The position numbers were made by a program, and so were the translations under genes. From Lepus europaeus (Eukaryota; Chordata; Mammalia; Lagomorpha; Leporidae): DNA of 64,000 bases. How positions within the stretch are numbered: the first letter of the stretch is position 1; each line of letters starts with the position of its first letter. Below, piece by piece: positions 10,316-22,340 of the stretch. The stretch spans positions 10,575,294 to 10,639,293 of the forward strand of contig NC_084834.1 in the NCBI RefSeq assembly GCF_033115175.1, written 5' to 3'. The notes under the pieces are model-generated. The model was not told the origin of the DNA and ran no database searches. It was given only the letters and a program-made list of their open reading frames with translations.

Positions 10316-12838
10316 TACCAGCCAATTTTGGGTTTGATTTGTTCTTGTTTTTTCTAAATTCTCAAGATACAATATCAGATCATTTATTTTAGATCTTTCT
10401 ATTTTTTAATATAAGCATTTAATGCTATGAATTTCCCTCTTAATACTACTTTTGTTGTATTCCACAGGTTTTGATATGATATATTCTCATTTTCATTTAT
10501 TTCAGGAAAGTTTTTATTTCCTTCTTAATTTATTCATTGACCCACTGGCCATTCAGTAGCATGTCATTTAATTTCTGTGTATTTTAAATGTTTTATTCTT
10601 CTTATTGTTCATTTCTAGTTTTATTCATTTGTGGTCTTAAAGATACATAGTGTGATTTCAATCTTTTTGAAAATTTACTGAGACTTGATTTGTGGCCTAA
10701 TATATGATCTATTCTAGAGAATGTTTCATGTGCCAATGAGAAGAATGTGTATTTTGTATCTGTTGGAGGAAATGTTCTATGAATGTCAGTTAGGTCCATT
10801 TGCTCAATAGTATGCTTTAACTCTTTGTTGATTTTCTGTCTGGATGATCTGTTTGTTGATAACAGTGGGATGTTGAAGTTCTGCACTAGCCTTGTATTGG
10901 ATCCATCACTCTCTTTAGTTCTAATAGTGTTTTCTGTGTATAATTGGGTGGTCTTGTGTTGGATGCCTATATATTTACAATTAGAATATATTCCTGCTTA
11001 ATCAGCACTTTCATCAATATATAATGTCTATCTTTGCCTTGTTTTACAGTTTTTTATTTAAAATCTGTTTCCTCTCTTGTACATATAGCTACTTCTGCTT
11101 GTTTTTGGTTTCCCCTTGCAGGATATATCTTCCTCTAGCCCTTCTCTTTCAGTCTATATGTGTCTTTGTTTCTGAAGTGAGTTTCTTATAGGAAGCATAT
11201 AGTTGCATTTGGTTTCCTTTTTCCATTCAGCCAACCTAAACTTTTAGCTTCAGAATTTAATCCATATACATTCAAGGTTAGTATTGATTGGTAAGAACTA
11301 ACACCTATCATTTTGTTAACTGGCTACTGTTTGTACCTGCACTGTTAGTGAATTTGGTAGTCTCATGGGTTTTCATAATGTTTACATCAAATGATGTATT
11401 CCTTTCAGGATTTCTTGTAAGGCTGGTCTGGTGGCGGTGAATTCTCTCAGTTTTGCTTATCTGGGAAATAGCTAATTCTCCTTAACTTCTACAGGAGATC
11501 TTAGTTGGATATAATATTCTTGGTTTGAAGTTTCTTTCTTTTAAGACTTTGAATATATCATCACAATCTTCCCTGTGTTGTAAGTTTCTGTTGAGAAGTT
11601 TGATTTTATTCTAACTGATTTTCTTTAATATGTAATGTGACACTTTTCTCTTAGTGTCTTCAGGATTCTATCATTGTCCTTAACTTTTCACAATTTGACT
11701 ATAATATGCATTAGAGATCTTTTTTGGTTGAGTTGGCTTGTGTTCTTTTGAGCTTCCTGTATCTAGATTTCCATGTCTCTTTCAAGACATGGGAAATTCT
11801 TAATGATTATTCCATTTATTTGGTTCTCAACTATTTTTTCTTTCTCTTCTGCCTCAGTGATCCCCAAAATACAAATATTTGCTCACTTCATGGCATTCCA
11901 TATTTCATGTGGGTTTTCTTAATTTTTGTAATTCTTTCCTCTTTATTTTTGTCTGGTTGGTTTATTTCAAAAGTCTTAATCCTACAGATCATGAATTCTT
12001 TCCTCTGCTTTGTCTACTCCATTGTTAAGGTTTGCAATCATATTTTTTATCTCATGGACTGAAGATTTAATCTCCAAAAAGTCTATTTGGCTCTTTTCAA
12101 TGATTTCTATCTCCTTAGTGAATGTCTCATTCATGTCACCTATTGTTCTCCTCATTTCTCTAATCTGTCTATCTGTATTCTCTTACAGTGCATCTTTTCC
12201 TTACAATAATTATTTTGAATTTTATTTATTTTTCATAAAGATTTGTTTATTTTCAAAAGCAGAGCTATAGAGAAGCAGAGGCAGAGATACAGAGAGAGAG
12301 GTGGTTCAATCCCCAAATGGTTACATCGGCCGGAGCTGGGCTGATCCAAAACCAGGAGCTTGGGGCTTCTTCCAGGTCTTCCACATGGGTGCAGGGGCCC
12401 AAAGACTTGAGTCATCTTCCACTGCTTTCCCAGGCCATAGCAGAGAGCTGGATAAGAAGTAGAGCAGCTGGGGCTCGAACCAGTACCCATATGGGATGCC
12501 AGCACTGCAGGAGGCAGCTTTACTTGCCAAGCCACAGTGCTGGCCCAGAATTTTATTTCTGTCATTCAGATTTCCTTCAGACCAGGTTCTATTTCTAAAC
12601 TACTGTGTTTTTCTGCAGGAGTCTGGTTACATTGCTTCTTCATTTTTCCAATACCCCTATTTTGAAGTCTGTGCATCGGTGTAATAGTCCCATTATATGT
12701 GAGAAGAGTTTATAGTTTAGATTGAATGCAAGATATCACTTGACTTTTTTCTTTGGCTTTGATTTAGGTGATTCCAGAAGTGTAACCTCTGAATGATTTA
12801 TTTTGCATTGATCAATGCCTTCTGTGTCTATAAATAAC
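10316..12838 (-). mobile_element. Inverted 5' segment of an old L1
   Basis: Minus-strand L1 that runs, left to right, backwards from the ORF2 endonuclease/RT linker through the endonuclease region, the inter-ORF region and into ORF1-like sequence. Its left end corresponds to the L1 position at which the plus-strand segment starting at about 12839 begins. That is the layout left by twin priming, so I read both as one insertion. All frames are broken. A SINE interrupts it at 12233-12547. Confidence 0.85.
12233..12547 (-). mobile_element. C-SINE type B nested in L1
   Basis: Reversed tail (AAAGATTTGTTTATTTTCAAA) then reversed body and head ending in AGCCACAGTGCTGGCCC. Flanks share GAATTTTATTT on either side, a probable target duplication inside the inverted L1. 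Confidence 0.9.
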
Positions 12839-12916
12839 ACAGTCAGGAGAGAAATAATAAGGATTAGAGCAGAAGTAAATTAAATTGAAACTAAAAAATT
12901 ACAGAACATCAATTAA

Positions 12917-13276
12917 GGGGCCAGCATTGTTGTATAGCAGGTTAAGCCACTGCCTGTTGTGCCAGCATCCCATATGGGGGCCAGTTGGCATCCCAGCTGT
13001 CCCACATCTAATCCAGCTCCCTGCTAATGTTCCTGAGAAAGCAGCAGATGTCCCAAGTGCTTGGGCCCCTGCATTCACATAGGAGGCCTGGAAGAAGCTC
13101 GTAGTTCCTGGCTTTGCCTGGCATAGCCCCAGTCATTGTAGCCATTTGGGGAGTGAAGTCATGGAAGACCTCTCTCTCTCTCTCTCTCTCTCTATCTCTA
13201 TCTCTATCTCTATCTCTATCTCTATCTCTCTTCTCTCTGTAACTCTTTCAAATAAATGTTTTTTTGGGAAAAAAAA
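12917..13276 (+). mobile_element. C-SINE type B nested in L1
   Basis: GGGGCCAGCATTGTTGTATAGC head, GTTGGCATCCCAGC B-box region, long CT-rich microsatellite, and a TTTCAAATAAATG tail. L1 ORF2 sequence continues on both sides. Confidence 0.93.
13168..13240 (+). repeat. (TC)n(TATCTC)n microsatellite
   Basis: A (CT)n run of about 28 bases followed by six tandem TATCTC-type hexamers, grown within the tail of the SINE at 12917. Confidence 0.95.
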
Positions 13277-14044
13277 GATCAATCAAACAGAAAGCTAGTT
13301 TTTTGAGATGATAAACAAAACAGACAAAACATTAGCCAGACTAACAAAGAAAAAAATATAAAACCTCAAATACATAAAATTAGAGATGAAAAAAGAGATA
13401 TCACAACCAACAACACTAAAATCCAAAGAATCATAAGAAACTATTATGTACTATAATCTAACAAATTGGAAACCCTTAAAGAAATGGATAAATTCTGGAT
13501 GCATATAACCTACGAAGTTTAAATCAAGAAGATACAGAAAATCTAGACAGATCAGTTATTACTGATGCGATAGCAATGAGATTGAAACAGCAATTAAAAG
13601 TCTCCTGTCACTGAAAAATTCAGGACCCGATAGCTTTACCACTGATTTCTTCAAAACACTTAAGGAAGAACTTACTCTAATATTTTTCAAGCTATTCCAA
13701 AATATTGAAAAGAATGGAATTCTCTCAACTTATTTTTATGAGGCCAGTATCACTCTGATACCAAATATGAACAAAGACATAGCACTAAAAGAAAGCTATA
13801 GACCTAGATCTCTGAAGAAATCGGGTGCAAAAATTCTCAACAAAATAATAACAAACTCAATCCCAAACCCCATCAAAAGCATTATATATCATGATCAAGT
13901 GGAGTTTATCCCAGAGAGGCAATAATGATTCCACATTTGCAGATCAAGAAATATCATAAATCACATAACATAATGAAGTACAAAAACAATATGGTCAACT
14001 GAATAGATGCCAAGAAAGCATTTGATTAAATTCAATATCACTTC

Positions 14045-14353
14045 ATGACCAAAAAAAAACCTCCACAAATTAGGCACAGAAGGAACATACACCCAAAAAT
14101 GATAAAGGCTATATGTGAAAAACCAAAATCCAACATCATACTGAATGGGGAAAATCTGAAAGCATTTCCCCTCAGGTCTGGAATGAGACTAGGATGTCCA
14201 CTTTCAACATTCTTATTCAACATAGGATTGAAAGTAGTAGCAAGAACAATTAAGGAGGATAAAGAAATAAAGGGCATCAAAATTGAATGGGAAGAAGTGC
14301 AAATATCTATGTTTGCAGGTGGCATAGTGTGGTACATGGAACAACCTAAATAA
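14045..14353 (+). pseudogene. L1 ORF2 reverse transcriptase remnant
   Basis: A 102-codon open stretch from the RT palm of L1 ORF2. It keeps a GMRLGCPLS-like version of the GTRQGCPLS motif (about residues 45-53) and the SILNGE-like segment as NIILNGENL. The next box reads MFAGGIVWY where active L1s have FADDMI/IIY, removing both metal-binding aspartates. Stops surround the fragment. It is a dead fossil, part of the 5'-inverted L1. Confidence 0.85.
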
Positions 14354-15512
14354 TACCACCAAGAACCCAATAAAACAAATAATCTAATTCAGTAAAAGTT
14401 TCTGTTTACAAAATAAATATACAAAAAGGTGATTTTTCTATATGCTTATGATGAACTTGCCAAAAGAGGAATCAAAAAAGAATCCCCAGTCACAATAGCT
14501 GTAGAAATAGCAAATATTTAAGAACAAGTTTAACAAAAGAAGTTAAAGATCTCTACAATGAAAATTTTAATACATTGGTGAAAGAAATCAAGAACACTCA
14601 CAAAAAAAAATGAAAGATATTCCTTGCTTATTGATGGGAAGAATTAATATAATTAAAATACTGAAACTACCTAAAGTAATCTATAGATTCAGTGCAATCT
14701 ATATCAAAATACCAGTGACATTCAGAAAAAGAAATCTAAAATGCATATGGAATCATGAAAGACCAAGATAGCAAAAGCAGCCTTGAAAAAAAAAAAAAAA
14801 AGCTGGGGGCATCACAATGCCTGATTTCAAATCACATTAGAAAGCTATAGTAATTAAAACAGCATGGTGCTAGCATAAAAACTGACACATAGATCAACAG
14901 AACAGAATAGAGAGCCCAAAAATTAGACCAAGCACATACAGCCAGATTATTTTTGACAAAAGTTCCCAGACCATACATTGGAGAAAGAATAATCTCTTCA
15001 AAAAGTGGTGCTGGCAATACTGAATGGTGTATATATATAGAGAGAAGAATGAAATTAGATCCCTACAACTCAACACATAAAAAATAAACTCAAGATGGAT
15101 CAAAGACCTAAATTTAAGACTTGAGACTATGAAGTTACCCAAAGATAATGTAGGGAAAACACTTGAAGACACTGTGTAGGTGATGACTTTTTGGACAAGA
15201 TAAACAAATGGGACTATATCAAACTCAGAAGCTTCTGAACCAAAAATGAAACAATCAATCAACTGAAGAGACAGGTGACTGAATAGGAAAAAATATTTAC
15301 AAGCTACCTACTCAACAAAGGATTAATATCCACAATGTACCAGCAATGCAAAAACCACAACAATAAAAGAACAATCAATCTAGCTCATAACTGAGCAAAA
15401 TGCTTCAGTAGACAGTTCTTAAAAGAAAAAATACAAATGGCAAAAACAAAATTATGAAAATAGTGCTGAACAGCACTAGCCATTAGGGACATGCAAATTA
15501 AGGACACCATGA

Positions 15513-15847
15513 GGGGCCAGTGCTGTGGCACATTGGTTTAAGTCGCTGCCTTCTACGCTGATATCACATACGGGCACTGATTAGTGTCCTGGTTGTTCCA
15601 CTTTCAATCCAGCTCCCTGCTAATGTCTCTGGGAAAGCAGCAGGAGCTATCCCAAGTGCTTAGACCCCTGCCATCAACTTGGGAGACCCCTGTGGAGTTC
15701 CAGGTTCCTGGCTTCAGCCTGGCCCCATCCTGGCCATTGAGGCCATTGGGGGAGAAAACCAGTGAATGAAACTCTAACCCTTTCTCTCTCTCTCCTTCTT
15801 TGTAACTATACCTTTCAAATACATAAATAAATCTTTAAGAAAAAAAC
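15513..15847 (+). mobile_element. C-SINE type B nested in L1
   Basis: GGGGCCAGTGCTGTGGCAC head and a TTTCAAATACATAAATAAATC tail. It sits between two L1 ORF2 segments, GCAAATTAAGGACACCATGA and ACATACCATCTCACCCC, that are adjacent in an uninterrupted L1. Confidence 0.92.
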
Positions 15848-16473
15848 ACTGACATACCATCTCACCCCTGTCAGAATGACTATTATCCAAAAAGCAGAGT
15901 AGCAAATGCTGGTGAGGATGTGAAGAAAGTAGAACTCTGATACATGACTACTTGAGGTTCCACTGTTGGTGGAGATGTAAATTAGCACAGCCACAGTGGA
16001 AGACACGATAGAGATTTATTTTAAAGCTAGAAATAGACTTGCCATTTGCTCTAGCATTCACACTACTGAAGTTATACCCAAAATATAGAAATACATTTTA
16101 TCTAAGAGGTACCTTTACCACCTTATGGCTGTACTGTTCACAATAGCCAAAATTTGGAATCAATTATGGTGTCCATCATCAGATGAATGGATAAAGAAAA
16201 TCTGGTATTTATATACAATGGAATATCATTCATTTATAAAAATGAAATTCTATTATTTGCATCAAAATGGTTGGAAGTAGAGTACACAATGTTGAGGGAA
16301 TTAAACCAGACACAGAAAGACATGTTGTCCATTATATGTGGGACCTGCAATTAAGAAAAAATCAAGAAACAAAAAAGAAATGCTTTTGTGTAACAGTATG
16401 GCTGCAAATATAATTTTGTGAAGCTTTGTGTTATATCTTAGTCAAGCAAATTGTTGTATTCTATATATTGTTA

Positions 16474-16755
16474 ATCATTTTATTTATTTGAGAGGAAGAC
16501 ACATAGAAAAACAGATAGTTGCTATCCACTGGCTCACTCCCCAAATGCCTGCAATGGCCATGGATGGGCCAGCAAGGACACAATCCACTTCTCTCATAAA
16601 GGTGTAAGGAACCCAATCATTTAAGCTACCACCTGCTGTGTCCAAGGGTCTGTGTTGGCAGGAAGCTGGAGTCTGGAGCTGGAGCTGGGGATTGAACACA
16701 AGTACTCCAAAATGGGAATGGGTGCTTAACCACTAAGTTAAACACCCACCTGCAA
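16474..16755 (-). mobile_element. C-SINE type C (old)
   Basis: Reversed tail TTTTATTTATTTGAGAGGAAG, then GGCTCACTCCCCAAATGCC and a divergent reversed head region ending GTTAAACACCCACC. Shares the older layout with copies at 18452, 56205 and 63803. Confidence 0.75.
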
Positions 16756-17488
16756 CTTCACGTATTTTTACTGGGCTTAAAGTGAAACTCAGTTCAACAT
16801 ATGGTGCCTGTCACCAGCTAAGGCATCCTCCGTGTAGCCTGAAAGAGCAGCTTAACAATCACAAAGTATTTGGGGTCACATAAGCAGGGATCTAAATCAC
16901 TTCTTCTATTTGCATAGAGCTCAGTATCCCTGTGGGAAAAATGTAAATGTGTCCTCAATAGGAGTTAAGCAAGGACATCTGATAGACCGTGGAATGGGAG
17001 TGTCTTGGGATGACACAGTGCAGTCCTCTGCCCTAAAAACAGCCAAATAAACAAGCAATGTGTGTCAGGAAAGACCAAACTCAGCAGGGAAGTATGAGTG
17101 AACTGCTCTTAGTGAGACTACTTGAGGTTCTAAAATCCACTATCAGCCCAACTCCACTTACCACCACCACTGTTGCCATTAAGCATACAAGAATGTTTTG
17201 GAAGAATATGCTACAGTAGAAATAAAAGAAGGACTTGCCTGTTTGACCCTGCTCAGAGGTAACGGAGCTTACTCCAAAGCAATGGTATGGAGCAAGGATG
17301 GCAGAAATAGGAGCTGAAGGGAGACAGCATCAGGTAGGAGGTCCAGGTGCCTGGGTTGATCAGACTGAAGCCTCAGATGCTTTGATAAGGAGTCTAACAA
17401 TGTTTCCCACTGTCGTACTATCCCCAGCAACCACAGTTTTAATTTACTGCTTCTCAAGTGTTCATTACTCTAAGTAGTAGAGTATTTA
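16756..17488. other. Unassigned DNA
   Basis: About 730 bases with no family I can name and no coding signal; may include further ancient repeat sequence. Confidence 0.45.
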
Positions 17489-17621
17489 CTCCACTGTTTT
17501 CCCAGGCCATCAGCAGGGAGCTGTATTAGAAATGGAGCAGCCGGGACTCGAACCTGCTCCCATGTGGGATGCTGGCACTGCAGGCGGAGGCTTTACCCAC
17601 TTAGCCACAGCACTGACCCCA
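17489..17621 (-). mobile_element. C-SINE head fragment
   Basis: Only the tRNA-like head and adjoining body remain: GGGACTCGAACCTGCTCCCATG is the reversed B-box region and AGCCACAGCACTGACCCC the reversed 5' end. The tail half is missing. Confidence 0.88.
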
Positions 17622-17679
17622 GACACTGCAAGCCTATAAAACTCACCTTGTTTCTGTCAGAGCACCGGCTAAAATCCAC

Positions 17680-17910
17680 CTGCATGGATGTAGAGCCTCA
17701 TCACCTCCCTTTCCAGCTGTGTCGCTTTGGGGAAGTTGTATCACATTCCTGAGCCTGAATTTCTCACCTGTAAAAAATCAGAGTTCTATTACCTAACCTC
17801 ATAGGTGCCCTGAGCAGATAAAGTCAATGCATACAACTGAAGCTCTCATAACACAAACCTGGAGCATAAAATGCACTCCATAAATACCTGGTTTCACTAT
17901 AATGGTTAGG
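17680..17910 (+). mobile_element. MIR SINE
   Basis: Contains the MIR core order: CCAGCTGTGTCGCTTTGGGGAAGT, CTGAGCCTGAATTTCTCACC, TGTAAAA, TACCTAACCTCATAGGTGCC and the terminal CATAAATACCTG. Divergence fits this ancient mammalian family. Confidence 0.75.
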
Positions 17911-18451
17911 TGCATCACAGGGCATCTGATACTTCTTTTTGTCCTAGGGACATAACGACACAAATATAAAGAAGCAAACAGGGACTCAGGAAGCCAAGCA
18001 ACTGTGTGATGGAAGAAAAACCACCTAAGGCATGGCATTGTTATAGCAACATTTTTTGAGGTACAATTTACATAAAATTCACTGATTTTTACATAAACAG
18101 GCAGAAGAGTTTTAACTGATATCCAAATATGTGATGGCAATCAAGATAGAGAACAATGTCTCACGCCAACCAGTTCCCCACTGTCCCTAAACAGCTACAT
18201 GCCCCTCTCCCCATCAGAGCCCGAGGTGATCCCAGATCTGTCTTTTATCACTACAGGTCTTGCCTCTTCCAGAACATCATTAAAATGAAACTGTACTTTA
18301 TTTATCCTTTGGTTCAGTGTGTTTTGCTCAGAATAACATTTTCTACAGTCACCTTGCTACATGGACCAGGGGTATATTCCTTTAAAATGCATAGTACTGT
18401 TCTATTATAGGAATGAACTATAAATCATTTATTCAACTATTGGGAATCATT

Positions 18452-18742
18452 TAGGTCATTTTTATTCGAGAGGTAGGGATTCACAGACTGACATATACAC
18501 AGAAAGTGGGAGAGATGGAGTTCCCCTCCACTGATTCATCCCCCAAATGCCTACTACAGCCAACACTGGGAGCTAGGAACTCAATCCAAGTCTCCCAAGT
18601 GAATAGCAGGGACCCAATTAGTTGAGGTATCAGAATTGTTTCCTAGAGTCCGCATTAAGAGGATACTGGAGCCAGGAACCAGTGTTGGGTTTTAAACCCA
18701 GATGCTCTTAAATGCTAGGCCAAATGTCCACACCCCCATCTA
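18452..18742 (-). mobile_element. C-SINE type C (old)
   Basis: Reversed tail and GA-rich stretch, then CACTGATTCATCCCCCAAATGCC and a divergent reversed body, with L1 sequence on both sides. Confidence 0.75.
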
Positions 18743-19145
18743 AGAAATCTGTGTCCAACCCAGTATCATAAAAATGTTCTGTGTTCTCTTTTAGAAGGTT
18801 TATAGTTTGAGCTTTCACACTGAGATTTCTGATTTCTAGATGTTTATACTGTGCTGCAATGGTTGAGATTTTTAAGCATCATTTCCATTTTTCCCAACAA
18901 CATTTTTGAATGTGAGAAAAAAAATCTATATTTAATTACCTAGTGCATTTACTAAAAATACAATTGGCCATGTATGTGCAAGTCCATTTCTGTATTGTTT
19001 CTCATGCCTATCATAATGCCAATGCTATTGTCTTTGTTACTGAAATTTCATAATCTCGTTTGCTTTCAAAGAAAGTTAAGTCCTCCCAGTTTGTTCTTTT
19101 TTTCCCCACACAAAATTGTATAATATTTTTCATTTACATTTTCTT

Positions 19146-19466
19146 TTTAAAAAATATTTATTTATTTACTTAAAAGGCAGAACAACAGAGAGAGTGGGGA
19201 GAGGCAGAGCTCTTCCAACTGCCTGTTCGATCCTCAGATGGCCACAACAGCAAGGTCAGGACCAAACTGACCAGAGCCAGGAACTCTTGAGTCTCCCATG
19301 TGGGTGCAGGGCCCCAAGCACTTGGGCCATCATTCTCTGCCTTCCCAGGTGCATTAGCAGAGAGCTGGAATGGTAGAGGAACAGCCAATACCCAAATCTT
19401 CTCTCTGATAGGTGATGCAGAGTCGCAGGGAGTTGCTTAACCCACTGTGCCACAACGCCAGCCCCT
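19146..19466 (-). mobile_element. C-SINE type B
   Basis: Begins with the reversed tail AAAAAATATTTATTTATTTAC, a reversed GA-rich tract, and ends with the reversed head TGTGCCACAACGCCAGCCCC. Inserted in the old L1. Confidence 0.92.
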
Positions 19467-19896
19467 AAATTTCCTTTTACATATGAAAATGAACTTTTCA
19501 GTTTCTAACCTAACCTGAAAATAAACTCTTATCAAGATTTTGAATGTAATTACATTCAATCTATAATTTAATTTAGAAGGGATGGACATCTTAAAATGAT
19601 GGAGACTTCCAATACACATATGTGGTGTATTTTCAAAATTTAATTGAGGTCATCCTATTTTTCTCAGCAATGCTTTGTAGCTTCCAGTATACAGGTCTTT
19701 CTTGTGCAGGATTTCTCTAAGTTTGTCTCTAAGTTCTTCATTTTTTGATGCTAGCTTAACTTGCACATGTAAAAAAATAATAGTCTAACTGTTCACTGCT
19801 AGAGTTGAGATAATTTTGTGAATATTACAATTTGTTAGATTGCCTCAAGAAATTCACTTATCAGTTCTTTTAGTTTTTGTAGATTTCTTGGTGTTT

Positions 19897-20235
19897 TCTT
19901 TTTAAGAAATATTTATCTACTTATTTATTCATTCATTCATTCATTTATTTATTTGAAGGCAGATTTACGAGAGAAAGGGGGAGGTATAGAGAGATCTTGC
20001 ATCCTTTGGTTCACTCCCCAAATGGCGCAGAAGCCAGGAGCTTGGAACTCCATTTGGGTCTCCCACATGAGTGCAAGAGTCAAAGCACATGGGCCATCTT
20101 CCAAATGCTTTTCCAAGTGTGTTATCAGGTAGCTAGATAAGAAGTAGAGCAGCTGAGACTTGAACCTGTGCTAATATGGGATGCCAGAATCACAGGTGGC
20201 TGCATAATCCATGGCCCGACTATGGCAGCCCCAGC
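19897..20235 (-). mobile_element. C-SINE type B
   Basis: Reversed tail includes a (TTCA)n expansion near 19925-19950 (ATTCATTCATTCATTC). Body GGTTCACTCCCCAAATGG and reversed B-box GAGACTTGAACCTGTGC follow. The 5' end near CAGCCCC is degenerate. Confidence 0.88.
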
Positions 20236-20261
20236 CTTAATGGTCTCTAATACTCAACAAA

Positions 20262-20595
20262 GATGCTCCTTGACTTATGATGGGGTTACATCCCAATAAG
20301 TCCATCCAAATTGAAACTATCATGGATCAAAAATAATTTACTGCAGTTGGCCTCCGAACACCCTGGCTTAGCAACACAGTACACTGTAGAGCACCGGTTA
20401 TATTCTCTGATGAAACAACCGCGTACCACCGCCCAGCATCACCAGAAAACAATGCACCACATATTGCTAGCCTGGGAAAAGATTCAAAATGAAAATTTGA
20501 AGATTTCTACAGGAAGCATATCAGTTTACACTATTCTAATATTGAAAAATCACAACTTGAGCTATCATAAGTCAGGCCTTGTCTGGCCTTCATTT
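20262..20595 (+). mobile_element. Tigger-like non-autonomous DNA transposon
   Basis: The left end CCTTGACTTATGATGGGGTT and the right end GCTATCATAAGTCAGGCC are inverted copies around a TGACTTATGAT core. Between them TACCACCGCCCAGCATCACC and TTGCTAGCCTGGGAAAAGAT match a short mammalian pogo/Tigger-derived element remembered from consensus. No transposase is encoded. The exact family name is not claimed. Confidence 0.65.
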
Positions 20596-21140
20596 TCAAC
20601 ATTTATGACAGTATTTCATTTCCTGTACTGATCTTGAGGTACTGGGTATGAATATCAGTATAAAAAATGCATGAAAGTGGTAAGGACAAATATCAGTATC
20701 TCTCCTAATCTTAAGGATAAGACACTCCATTTTTTCAACATCTACAAAGATATTATTACAAGATTTCCATTTGTTCTTTATTCTGCAGAAGACATTTGCT
20801 TCAATATTAGGTTGTTAAGAGTTTTTTTTTTATCACAAATTGATGTTAAGTTCTATCAACTTTTGTTCTGCATATGTTGAGATGTTCAATGATTTGCTTC
20901 CCAGTTTTTAGATTTTAATTGCATTGATTGATTGTATAAATAAATGCTACATGAATCTTGCATTCCTAATTCCTTATGTATATTACTAGAATGGATTTGC
21001 TAGCATTTTCAAAGGAATTTTTTGAATCAATGTTTGCTATTCTTATATTTTACTTTCTTCTAAAACATTTGTTTAGTTTTGCTCTCAAGGAAATTTTAGT
21101 TGGCCAAAGAGAGTTCAAATATTTCCCAGGCCTACAGGAG

Positions 21141-21879
21141 CAATTAGTCAATTGAGAGCTCCCTGGGAGTTCTTCTTGCTTGGATTCCTGGAGCTGTGCA
21201 TGTATAGATCAGTTGGTAGACAAAGACTCCACTGGATTCCTATGCTGACTTCTTGGGCATTTTTCCTTTGTGACATCCACTCTGACATTCGGTCCTGTAA
21301 ACCTTCAGCCATTGTATTCTCCTACACAACCTGTCTTTGTCCCCTCATCTTCAGAGATGGCCTGGCTCTGTTTGCTTCCTCTCCTCTTCTGTGGCCTGGA
21401 AAACACACCCAATTAGGAAGCTCAGAGCAATTTTAGGGCTCCTCTCACTTATGTCTTTTCTCATAAGTCTTGAAATCTAATGTTCCCTGCTGCAAATGCC
21501 TGAAAACAGGTATTTTATATATTCTTTCTTGTCTTTTTATGTTAAAATATTTCAAATAAAACAGAAAAACACAAAAAAAGTTCAATGAACACACAGCTTT
21601 AATGGTTTTTAATATTTTGTCCTATCTTCTTCTTTCATAAACACCATATATACATATGTGTGTATATATATATATATATTACTTTTTAAAGCAAGGGTAG
21701 ATATATTAATAATATATAATGTGGAGTTCATGAAAAATCATAAAATGGAAACAAGGGTATATTATTATGTAAAGGGTAAAATTACATGCAGAAAACATCT
21801 ATAAATATCAATATACCAAATAAAATGATCCACACATTATTGTTTTATGTATATATCAATTTAGACATATGAGAGAAAA
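21141..21879. other. Unassigned DNA with AT microsatellite
   Basis: No gene recognised. An ORF at 21152-21436 has no family match. A (TA)n/(TG)n microsatellite spans about 21643-21680. Confidence 0.5.
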
Positions 21880-22340
21880 CACATGGTTTTGTTCACTCAA
21901 CACAAATATCTCCAATTCCATCCATTGTTTCCAAATGTCAAAATTTATTTTTATGTCTAAATAATATTCAGTGTGTATATATAATGTATGTACTCTATAG
22001 ATACTATATATATATTTTTATATATATAAAATCTTACTTTCCATCCATCCATTGATGGATGTCTACATTGAGTTCTTGTCTTTGTTAGTGTAAATTGGGC
22101 TATGGTAACCATGGGAGTGCAGGTATTTCATATGCTGACATAATTTCCTTGTATACATTCCCAGAAGTGGAATACTTGGGTTATATTGTGGTTATTTTTT
22201 TGTAGTTTTTTTTTAAGTTTTTTTAGTTTTTTTAAGGCTCTACAAACTCTTTTCCATGATGGCCATACTTATTTGCTTTCTCACCAAGAAGTGTGTTCTC
22301 ACGTTTTAACAGACAGTAAGTTTCACATCAAGAATGTTCA
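21880..22340 (-). mobile_element. Old L1 fragment
   Basis: CATCCATTGATGGATGTCTACATTGAG, GCTATGGTAACCATGGGAGTGCAGG and AGAAGTGGAATACTTGG follow the order of the reverse-complemented C-terminal ORF2 region of L1. AT-rich microsatellite sequence at 21976-22030 interrupts it. Confidence 0.7.

Larger units (their letters stand above)
12839..16470 (+). mobile_element. Direct 3' segment of the same L1
   Basis: Starts at GAGAAATAATAAGGATTAGAGCAG in the linker of ORF2 and runs through the reverse transcriptase, the cysteine-rich C-terminal region and into a 3'UTR ending about 16470, where a SINE abuts. ORF2 is heavily broken. The RT active-site box lies at 14312-14323 and reads Phe-Ala-Gly-Gly in place of Phe-Ala-Asp-Asp, so both catalytic aspartates are lost. 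SINEs interrupt it at 12917-13276 and 15513-15847. Confidence 0.88.
18050..21140 (-). mobile_element. Old L1 (L1M-like), interrupted
   Basis: Sequence reads as the complement of an L1M 3'UTR (GAGGTACAATTTACATAAAATTC at 18058 on) followed by ORF2 RT regions, for example AAGTTAAGTCCTCCCAGTTTG at 19073, AATGCTTTGTAGCTTCCAG at 19668 and TTGCATTCCTAATTCC near 20957. SINEs at 18452, 19146 and 19897 and a DNA transposon at 20262 sit inside. No open frame survives. Confidence 0.75.

Noticed and set aside
20311..20631. 106-codon ORF as a transposase
   Set aside because: It lies in a short non-autonomous DNA transposon, shows no DDE or helix-turn-helix motif and is too short.
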